Source: Flavobacteriales bacterium (lineage in GTDB: Bacteria; Bacteroidota; Bacteroidia; Flavobacteriales_F; PHOS-HE28). From it: DNA of 64,000 nucleotides. Numbering within the stretch: the first letter of the stretch is position 1; the number at the start of each line of letters is the position of its first letter. The DNA lies in contig JADIYA010000008.1 in NCBI GenBank assembly GCA_016705545.1, positions 62,001-126,000 of the forward strand, given 5' to 3'. The notes beneath the pieces were generated by a model, which worked only from the letters and a program-made list of their open reading frames with translations, searched no databases and was not told the origin of the DNA. Below, in pieces: positions 55,149-61,486 of the stretch. Position numbers and translations under genes: made by a program.

Positions 55149-55896
55149 CCCTCACGTGCAATTGTCGCAGCTTGCTGTACTTCAACCTGACCGCGCGCGC
55201 GCTGAGCAAAGCGATCTTCCATCCGGCCCAGCCATCGACGAAGCCGAGCAGCAGCAGGTAGCCCTGCATGAACTTGAATGCCGGCGCCAGCCAGAGTTTC
55301 CATCGCGGGGCGCGCTTGCCGCGCGCATGCAGCGCGCGCGCATGGAGCGTGCTGTACCGCTCAATGCGCTCCAGGTGGTCCTGTACGCTGTGGTAGCTGT
55401 AATGGAGCAGGTCTCCGTGCAGCTCAGTGACCTTGCAGCCAGGCGGGAGCACGAGCTCCTCGTGCACATGATCGCCCTGCCACAGCGTGCCCTCCTTCGG
55501 GAAGAGGCGAACCTTGGAATCAGGGTACCAACCGCCGTGACGCACCCAATGGCCGCAATAATTCGTGAGGCGCTTCAGGCGGAAGGCTCCGGAGAAACCT
55601 TCGCGCTTGCGGCGAAGCAGGTCTTCGCGCAACGCTTCGCTGAGCGCCTCATCGGCATCAAGCGAGAGGATGTGATCGTGCCGGGCGAGATCGTTGGCGA
55701 AGTTCTTCTGATCGCTGTATCCGGTCCAAGGCCGAACATGCACCTGCGCACCGTGGCTGCTGGCGATGGCTCGCGTGGCATCGGTGCTTTCCGCATCCAC
55801 CACGATCACCTCATCGGCGATGCCGTGCAGGGAACCGAGGCAGCGATCGATATTGCGCTCTTCATTGCGCGTGATGATGACCGCTGAGATGGGCAC
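55135..55896 (-). CDS. Glycosyltransferase family 2 (WaaE/KdtX-like)
   Basis: A 253-residue inverting glycosyltransferase. The N-terminus ISAVIITRNEERNIDRCL, VVDAESTDAT and LSLDADEAL (carrying the DxD-type metal site) are typical of WaaE/KdtX-type LPS core glucosyltransferases, as is GHWVRHGGWYPD. The start codon is GTG at 55896, and 4 nt before it lies TAGCTTTC. The gene overlaps the GT9 gene, forming a two-gene LPS-core operon. Confidence 0.88.
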   Translation of the reverse strand: MPISAVIITRNEERNIDRCLGSLHGIADEVIVVDAESTDATRAIASSHGAQVHVRPWTGYSDQKNFANDLARHDHILSLDADEALSEALREDLLRRKREGFSGAFRLKRLTNYCGHWVRHGGWYPDSKVRLFPKEGTLWQGDHVHEELVLPPGCKVTELHGDLLHYSYHSVQDHLERIERYSTLHARALHARGKRAPRWKLWLAPAFKFMQGYLLLLGFVDGWAGWKIALLSARAVRLKYSKLRQLHVRDAKA

Positions 55897-55900
55897 GGCG

Positions 55901-55908
55901 GAAAGCTA
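55901..55908 (-). promoter_or_regulatory. -7-like element of the GT2-GT9 operon
   Basis: TAGCTTTC on the minus strand, then CGCC and the GTG start. It begins immediately after the terminator-like hairpin of the upstream protease gene. Confidence 0.45.
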
Positions 55909-55909
55909 A

Positions 55910-55944
55910 GCCGGGGCGCCGGAGCCATGCTCCAACGCCCCGGC
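55910..55944 (-). terminator. Hairpin after protease gene, likely terminator
   Basis: A strong stem: GCCGGGGCG (55910-55918) pairs with CGCCCCGGC (55936-55944), and an inner GGAGC pairs with GCTCC around a 3-nt loop. It lies 17 nt after the protease stop codon at 55961. Only a short T-rich run (TTAGCTTT) follows, and that same run is the -7 element of the next gene. Confidence 0.6.
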
Positions 55945-55960
55945 AGCCAAGCGGCAGGGC

Positions 55961-58732
55961 TCAGTACAGATGCTCCACGACGATGCGTCCGGAGCGCACG
56001 GCTTCCCCATCGCGCACGATGCGGTAGCCGTACAGGCCATTGGCGAGGAAAGCAGTCGTGATCGTCGCACGGCCGTTGTCGATCCGCTTGGTGAGCACCT
56101 GGCGGCCCGTGGCATCGATCAGCTCAAAACTGAGACGGCCCTGCGCGAGATCGCCGGTCACATCCACGAAGAAGTCGCGATCGGCAGGTTGCGGGAAGAG
56201 GCGCACGCCCCCGGCCTGTTGCTCCTCAACACCCTGTGGCAGTTCAACGGTGACCTGCACGCGCTCGCTCTCGCAGGCCACGTAAGGAAGGCTCACTTCC
56301 CAATCGTAGAAGAAGTAGTAATACGCGGTGGCGTTGCCCCCGGTGGCACTGCTGCCCGTCATGCTGCCGTATGCGCCCAAAGCATAGGGATACGCCTGCG
56401 CGCTGCCCACGCCATCGCGCCAGAGGCCCACCGTGTTCCCGGTCAGCCGCAGTCCGTAGTTGCCAGGACCAGGCACGACGAAGTTCAGGTTCACCCGGCT
56501 CTCGCCATTGGGAACGTTGAAGGTGCCCTGCTGGATCACGTTCGCGTTCGCATCGACCAGAGCGAAGGTGCGGTTGCCTGCTGCATTCGCATAGACCTTC
56601 ACGCTGCGTATGCTGAAGACCTGGTTGGCCGTGAAGAGCTGATAATTATTGCTGTTGGTGTGGTACTGGCCGCTGGTGGTGTTATCGGGCTTCGCGCCGT
56701 AGCTGCTCACCACGCCGTTGGTGTTGGCTGCGGAGCACCAATAACTGGTGGTGGCGTTCAGGACGGGGGTTTCCCAGCTGTTGCCGCTGCCTACGGCAGT
56801 ACCGCCGGTGGCTGCATCATACCAGGTGATGTTGCTGCCGGTGGCGATCAGCGTGGCGGTGCCGGGGCCCGGCAATTGAACATCGCTGGATGCGGGCGCG
56901 GCCGGGGCTTCGATCACTGTGACCTGCACGGGTGCGGAAGAGAGAGTGCCGCAACCGTTGTCGAACGTGACGCTGTAGCTGCCGCTCTGCGTAGGGGAAA
57001 TGCTGGCAGATGTCTGTCCGGAGCTCCAGGTGATGTCGTTCGCGATGCTGCTGGTGAGCGTGAAGGGCGAGCCGGCGCAGAAGGTGGTGAAGCCGCTGGG
57101 GGTGATGGATGGCGCGGTGCTCGGCGGGCCTTGCAGCACGGTGGTCTGCGAGAAGCCGCTGAACTCTCCGCTGCATTCTGCTTCAACCTGGAATTCATAG
57201 GACAGGCACGGATCGAGGCCGTTCACGGTCACGGTGGGCTCGTCGATGTTGCTGATCACGGTCCAATCGGTGGTGCCCACCGCACGGTAGCGCACGGTGA
57301 AGAGGCTGGCACTGCTCACCCAGGCGTAGGTGCCATCCGTGCCTTGGCGCGTGGCCTGTCCGCCGAAGGGAGCGGGGCAAGAGCTGCATTCATTCATCAT
57401 CAGCTGAAGGCTGTTGCCCGAGCTGATGCGGCCGCCGGTGACGGTGTTGTTGGGCAGGTTGCCCACTTGCTCCACGCCTTCGAAGAGCTTGGTGCGGATG
57501 TACAATGCGCCTTGCACGGGATCAGCGTTCACCAGCGCCATGAAGGTGGGGCAGGGCGCGCTGTACATGAGGCCGATGACCCCGGCCGTGAGCGGGCAGG
57601 CGAAGCTGGTGCCGCTGGTGTTGCCGTAACCGCCGCCGATGCTGGTGGTGCGCACGCTGGAGCCCGGTGCGCCCACGTCGATGGTGGTGAGGCCCCATGC
57701 GCTGAAGGTGCGCGTATCGTTCACGTCTGTGGCCGTGACACTGATCATGAAGTCGCTCGGGCAGGCCGTGGGCAGATCGCCCACCGCATCCACGTTCACG
57801 GCGTTATTGGCGGTGGCGCCGCAATTGAGGATGCCGGCCGTCCCGAGGGTGTCGAACATGGCGCACCACATCGGCGAGTTCGCGGGCTGCCCGCCATCGA
57901 TGCCCCAACTGGCGCTGGTGGCCACCACGAAGGCGCCGCGATCGCCATTGCTGCTGGTGTAGAGGCGGCGCATGCGCAAGGGATAGGTGTAGGCCGCTAC
58001 CACGGCGCTTTCACTCGTGCCGCCGTAGTTCACGGGCATCATCTTCACATTCCAATTGGCGCCCACCACGCCGAGGCTGTTGTTGCCCACGGCGCCCACC
58101 ATGCCTGCGCACTGGGTGCCGTGGCTGCCGCTGTACACGTTGTCGTTGTTGTTGGGCGTGTTCCAGCCGCGACGGTCATCGATGTACAGGTTGCCATCGT
58201 CGTCGATGCCGTTGCCGGGGATCTCATCGTAGTTGAGCCACGCGTTGGCAGCCAAGTCAGGATGCGTGAGGTCAGCGTTCTCGATGATGCAGACCACGAT
58301 GGTATCGCCCGTGGCCGTGACACCGCCGGTGGTGATGTCCCATGCCGCTTCGCTGTCGATGTTCTGGTGGTGCCACACCTGGCCGTACTGGGCATCGTCG
58401 GGCACGATGCGCTCCTTCACCACGTGGTTGTTCTGCGCCAGTTGGATTCCGGGGTGCGCCCAAACGGCACGCAGCATGGCCCATTGCGTCTGCAGGGCAG
58501 GATCGAAATGCAGGAGCCAGGCGCGCATCTCGGGACTCACTTCCTCCACCACGCGCATACCGGTGGGTCGGTCGTCGAGGAACGAGAGGTCCCGCGCGAT
58601 GGCGTAGGGGTCGGCGCCGGGCTTGGTCATTACCAGCACATCGCCGGGGATGTACTCGGTATCATTGAGCTGCGCGCTGGCTGAGCCGATGAGAAGGGAG
58701 GCCGAAAGGCAAAGGGTCAGGGAACGGTTCAT
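55961..58732 (-). CDS. Subtilisin-like (S8) serine protease, T9SS-sorted
   Basis: A 923-residue secreted protease. Signal peptide about 1-21 (MNRSLTLCLSASLLIGSASA), prodomain, then the S8 domain (about 125-450) with the catalytic His in GSHGTQCAGM and the Ser in TSGTSFACP. The position of the catalytic Asp reads VVCIIENADLTHPDL, where Glu replaces the usual Asp-Thr-Gly. Downstream are Fn3-like (about 470-540), Ig-like beta domains (about 545-700) and a lectin/CUB-like segment, then a T9SS sorting domain (LFPQPADRDFFVDV, LIDATGRQV, GLYGYRIV). ATG 58732 follows an exact TAAGTTTG promoter element by 20 nt. Confidence 0.88.
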   Translation of the reverse strand: MNRSLTLCLSASLLIGSASAQLNDTEYIPGDVLVMTKPGADPYAIARDLSFLDDRPTGMRVVEEVSPEMRAWLLHFDPALQTQWAMLRAVWAHPGIQLAQNNHVVKERIVPDDAQYGQVWHHQNIDSEAAWDITTGGVTATGDTIVVCIIENADLTHPDLAANAWLNYDEIPGNGIDDDGNLYIDDRRGWNTPNNNDNVYSGSHGTQCAGMVGAVGNNSLGVVGANWNVKMMPVNYGGTSESAVVAAYTYPLRMRRLYTSSNGDRGAFVVATSASWGIDGGQPANSPMWCAMFDTLGTAGILNCGATANNAVNVDAVGDLPTACPSDFMISVTATDVNDTRTFSAWGLTTIDVGAPGSSVRTTSIGGGYGNTSGTSFACPLTAGVIGLMYSAPCPTFMALVNADPVQGALYIRTKLFEGVEQVGNLPNNTVTGGRISSGNSLQLMMNECSSCPAPFGGQATRQGTDGTYAWVSSASLFTVRYRAVGTTDWTVISNIDEPTVTVNGLDPCLSYEFQVEAECSGEFSGFSQTTVLQGPPSTAPSITPSGFTTFCAGSPFTLTSSIANDITWSSGQTSASISPTQSGSYSVTFDNGCGTLSSAPVQVTVIEAPAAPASSDVQLPGPGTATLIATGSNITWYDAATGGTAVGSGNSWETPVLNATTSYWCSAANTNGVVSSYGAKPDNTTSGQYHTNSNNYQLFTANQVFSIRSVKVYANAAGNRTFALVDANANVIQQGTFNVPNGESRVNLNFVVPGPGNYGLRLTGNTVGLWRDGVGSAQAYPYALGAYGSMTGSSATGGNATAYYYFFYDWEVSLPYVACESERVQVTVELPQGVEEQQAGGVRLFPQPADRDFFVDVTGDLAQGRLSFELIDATGRQVLTKRIDNGRATITTAFLANGLYGYRIVRDGEAVRSGRIVVEHLY

Positions 58733-58752
58733 GGTCTGGGGCTGGTTCAGGA

Positions 58753-58760
58753 CAAACTTA
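58753..58760 (-). promoter_or_regulatory. -7 element of the S8 protease gene
   Basis: TAAGTTTG on the minus strand, an exact match to TAnnTTTG, 20 nt before ATG 58732. Confidence 0.6.
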
Positions 58761-58843
58761 GGGGGCCGATGGTTCACGCTGGGGCGGCCGGGACAGAGTA
58801 TGGCACCCGCCTGACGGATGTACTTGGAAGGCCGATGGGTTCC

Positions 58844-59224
58844 TCAGCCCTTCCCTTCCGAAGGCTTGCGGTCCATGCGGCTGAGCATGCCCTGCACGAT
58901 GGACACGATGAGGCTGAAGCCCAAGGCCCACCAGAAGCGCGGCGCATCGATCTCGAAGCCGGGCACGAGGTTATCGGCGAGCATGACCAACCCGGCATTG
59001 ATCACCAAGAGGAAAAGGCCCAGGCTGAGCAAGGTGATGGGCAGGGTGAAGAGGATGAGGATCGGCTTGAGGAACGCGTTGAGCAGGGCCAGCACGGCGG
59101 CGGTGAGGATGGCCGTGAGCAGGCCATTGGTGGTTTCCATGTCGCCGAGGGCGACCCCGCGCAGGAGCAGGTCGGCCACGAGCACCGCAATGGTGCCGAT
59201 GAGGATGCGGAGCAGGACATTCAT
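58844..59224 (-). CDS. Phage-holin-4-superfamily-like membrane protein (MvmL type)
   Basis: A 126-residue protein with four helices. The pattern LLRILIGTIAVLVADLLL, LNAFLKPILILFTLPITLLSLGLFLLVINA and the Trp-containing last helix are typical of the DUF360/phage-holin 4_2 membrane family common in bacterial chromosomes. The function is unknown, and no phage genes are nearby. ATG 59224 is chosen; it lies 4 nt after a TATTTTTC element that is also the U-tract of the upstream terminator. Confidence 0.8.
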   Translation of the reverse strand: MNVLLRILIGTIAVLVADLLLRGVALGDMETTNGLLTAILTAAVLALLNAFLKPILILFTLPITLLSLGLFLLVINAGLVMLADNLVPGFEIDAPRFWWALGFSLIVSIVQGMLSRMDRKPSEGKG

Positions 59225-59228
59225 GGGT

Positions 59229-59236
59229 GAAAAATA
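59229..59236 (-). promoter_or_regulatory. -7-like element before holin-like gene
   Basis: TATTTTTC on the minus strand followed by ACCC and ATG. The same bases form the U-tract of the terminator at 59229-59260. Confidence 0.4.
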
Positions 59237-59260
59237 GGAAAGGGCCTCTCGGCCCCTTCC
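59229..59260 (-). terminator. Rho-independent terminator after PDZ gene
   Basis: On the minus strand, GGAAGGGGCC and GGCCCTTTCC (10-bp stem with one G-U pair, loop GAGA, 59237-59260) are followed by TATTTTTC. It starts 18 nt after the PDZ protein stop codon and ends 4 nt before the next gene's ATG. Confidence 0.85.
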
Positions 59261-59278
59261 CATGGACTCGGCTGCGGC

Positions 59279-60805
59279 TCACTCTTTCACCAACTTCACC
59301 GTCGCCGCGCGGCCGCCGTGCCCGATCACCATGAAGTAGCTGCCGCTGGATTGGTCGCTCAGGTCGAGCGTGCGCTCGTAACGCCCTTTGAATCCCACGA
59401 TGCGCTCCTGGTAAACGCGCTCGCCCTTGGCGTCGTGAACATCAACGGTGAGGTCGCCGCGCTCGGGCATGTCGAACTGCACCCGGAAGAAGCCATTGCT
59501 CGGATTCGGGAAGGCGCGCAATTCCTCCAACGGAAGCTCCTTGTCAACCGCCACGCCCTTCTTGCGCAGCACGGCCTTCTCCTCCTCGCTCAGCTTCCTG
59601 GCCTCCACGCGCACGCGCACTTCGCGGCGCATGTCCTTACCCATCTCACGGCGCAATTCATCCATCTCGCGGCGCAGCTGATCCATCTCACGGCGCAGCT
59701 CATCGCGCGAGCGTTCATCGGTGCCGTTCCACTGGAAGCCTTGCATGCCATCATTTCCCTTGAAGTAGGCGCGCATCTCACGCTCGCCGAGCGCGCCCGT
59801 GTGCTCCTGCACCTGTCCGTCGCGCTGTGCGGTGACGGTGACCTGATCGCCGGGCTTCATCGCGCGGATGCGCTCGGCCAAGGCATCGAAGTCGGCCACG
59901 GCCTCGCCGTTGATCGCCGTGATGCGGTCGCCGGCCTTCAAGCCCATCTTCTCCGCGGCGCTGCCCTCTTCCACGCTGCCGATCATGACGCCGTCCTGCT
60001 CATCCTCCTCATCGCCGGGGGTTACGCCAAGGAAGGCGCGCTTCTCGCTGCTCCATGAGCCCATCTCGCCCAGCTTGCCCAGCTCGCTGAGCTCCTGCAA
60101 CTCGCCGAGCTTCTCCAATTCCTTCAACGATTCGCCATCGAATCGGAAGGCGTACGACTCGGACTTCCGCTCGGCCAGCTCCGCGCTCCCCTTCATGGCC
60201 TTGCCGGCACGGAGCCACTCCACCTTCACCTCGTCACCGGGCTTGTGCGAGCGCACAAGCTCCACAAGGCTTTCCGGACCATCCACGGTCTGGTCGTCCA
60301 ATTCAACGATGATGTCGCCCTCTTTCAAACCCAGTTCCGCGGCAGGGGTCCCCTCCACCACTTCGATCACCACGGCTCCTTGCTTCACCGCTGACTTGCC
60401 CTTCTTGTCCTCGTCGTTCAGGTTGCGCGTGCTCACGCCCAAGTACGCCGAGGGCTCACCGATGAAGGCCATGGGCGCGTCGGGCGGCATGGGTGCGAGC
60501 GGTGCCATGGGCGCCATGCGCATGAACATATCGGCGTCCTCGCCATCGCCGAAGCCGCGGATATCGATCGTGATGTCGCGCTCGCCGTCTCCGAGCTTCA
60601 TATGATTCAGCACGCCGAGATCGCGCAGCGCCTCTTGCATCTGCGCATCGTCGTTGGCGTCGAACTCCTTGGTAACGCGTTTGGTCTCGCCGTTCTCGGT
60701 GGTCACCACTTCGATGCGCACCTTGCGGTCGGGCACCGGCACCTGAGGCTCTTGCTGCAAGCCGATCACGGAGGCCAGCGGAAGGAAGAGGAAGGTCTTG
60801 AACAT
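59279..60805 (-). CDS. Two-PDZ-domain protein with T9SS sorting domain
   Basis: A 508-residue exported protein. A short signal peptide (about 1-15) is followed by an acidic region, a Met/Pro-rich linker (about 92-112), PDZ domain 1 (about 118-210; YLGVSTRNL, AAELGLKEGDII), a linker rich in EKLGELQELSELGKL, PDZ domain 2 (about 258-345; AFLGVTPGD, AAEKMGLKAGDRI), heptad-like repeats of LRREMD (about 372-392), and a T9SS sorting domain (AFPNPSNGFFRVQF, VHDAKGERV, GSYFMVIG). No protease domain is present. It may be a surface or periplasmic scaffold or chaperone-like adaptor; the ligand is unknown. Confidence 0.82.
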   Translation of the reverse strand: MFKTFLFLPLASVIGLQQEPQVPVPDRKVRIEVVTTENGETKRVTKEFDANDDAQMQEALRDLGVLNHMKLGDGERDITIDIRGFGDGEDADMFMRMAPMAPLAPMPPDAPMAFIGEPSAYLGVSTRNLNDEDKKGKSAVKQGAVVIEVVEGTPAAELGLKEGDIIVELDDQTVDGPESLVELVRSHKPGDEVKVEWLRAGKAMKGSAELAERKSESYAFRFDGESLKELEKLGELQELSELGKLGEMGSWSSEKRAFLGVTPGDEEDEQDGVMIGSVEEGSAAEKMGLKAGDRITAINGEAVADFDALAERIRAMKPGDQVTVTAQRDGQVQEHTGALGEREMRAYFKGNDGMQGFQWNGTDERSRDELRREMDQLRREMDELRREMGKDMRREVRVRVEARKLSEEEKAVLRKKGVAVDKELPLEELRAFPNPSNGFFRVQFDMPERGDLTVDVHDAKGERVYQERIVGFKGRYERTLDLSDQSSGSYFMVIGHGGRAATVKLVKE

Positions 60806-60919
60806 GGCGTTTCGGTTTGAAGTGCCGCCAAGCTATCCGCGCTCCGGGTCGAATTGTTCCACCGGAACTTGAAAGAACGTTAAGCGGCGGGGCGGATGGT
60901 TGACACCGGGGCCAACGGA

Positions 60920-61285
60920 TCACTCCCCGGTGAAGCGGTCCATGTCGCGGCGGTCGCGCTTGGTGGGCCGGCCCTCCCCTGCTGGTCGGTTCTGCGCTTT
61001 CACTAGGCGGGCCAACTCCAGCTTCTCCAAGTCCTCGAATGCGGTGCGCTCAGCCATGAGTCCCGGAACCAGTTTGGCGCCCACCCGCGATGCGGGCATC
61101 TCCAGGACCTCCCAGCTGCGCCAGATGGGCGGCTCGCGCAGGGCGATCAGGTCGCCGGGCTTCACTTCAACGGAAGGCTTCACCACGCGGCCGTTCACCT
61201 GCACCTGCTCGCGGCGCACGGCGTCGGTGGCAAGGCTGCGCGTCTTGAAGAGGCGCACGCACCAGAGGAATTTGTCGATGCGCAT
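60920..61285 (-). CDS. S4-domain RNA-binding protein (Hsp15-like)
   Basis: A 121-residue basic protein starting MRIDKFLWCVRLFKTRSLA, a typical S4 domain of the HslR/Hsp15 family. The motif KVNGRVVKPS-like (VQVNGRVVKPSVEVKPGD) binds RNA. Hsp15 rescues stalled 50S subunits in Escherichia coli; a similar role is plausible here. ATG 61285 is the natural family start; the open frame upstream to 61402 has no conserved sequence. Confidence 0.88.
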   Translation of the reverse strand: MRIDKFLWCVRLFKTRSLATDAVRREQVQVNGRVVKPSVEVKPGDLIALREPPIWRSWEVLEMPASRVGAKLVPGLMAERTAFEDLEKLELARLVKAQNRPAGEGRPTKRDRRDMDRFTGE

Positions 61286-61330
61286 GAGGGCGAAGTAAGG
61301 GCCGCCTCCCGGTTCAAGCCCGGGATGACC

Positions 61331-61393
61331 ACGCGGAGGCGCAGAGAATCCAAAGCGATACCACGTGGCCCGCCCTCTGCGGCTCTGCGGCCA
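61331..61393. repeat. Intergenic inverted repeat, CGCAGAG type, copy 2
   Basis: Arms ACGCGGAGGCGCAGAG (61331-61346) and CTCTGCGGCTCTGCGG (61375-61390) are complementary at about 12 of 15 positions. The arm words match those of the element at 27613-27721. Confidence 0.65.
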
Positions 61394-61458
61394 TCCCCGC
61401 ATTTCTCCACGATCCCCCTACCTTTTCCACATTCCCGCCCCGGCCGGACCTCCCGGGG

Positions 61459-61466
61459 TACTTTCG
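61459..61466 (+). promoter_or_regulatory. -7 element of carB
   Basis: TACTTTCG, 20 nt before the carB ATG at 61487. Confidence 0.5.
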
Positions 61467-61486
61467 CGGCCCGGATACCATCCGGA

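Larger units (their letters stand above)
61286..61486. other. Divergent intergenic region with repeat and carB promoter
   Basis: 201 bp between the divergent S4-protein and carB genes. It holds the CGCAGAG-type inverted repeat (61331-61393) and the carB -7 element at 61459. No further gene is seen. Confidence 0.6.

Noticed and set aside
55970..58684. A 904-codon open frame on the plus strand
   Set aside because: Antisense shadow of the S8 protease gene, which carries a signal peptide, catalytic motifs and a sorting domain.
58844..59224. Possible prophage remnant because of holin similarity
   Set aside because: Holin-4-like membrane proteins are common chromosomal genes; no other phage genes, attachment sites or composition change are seen.
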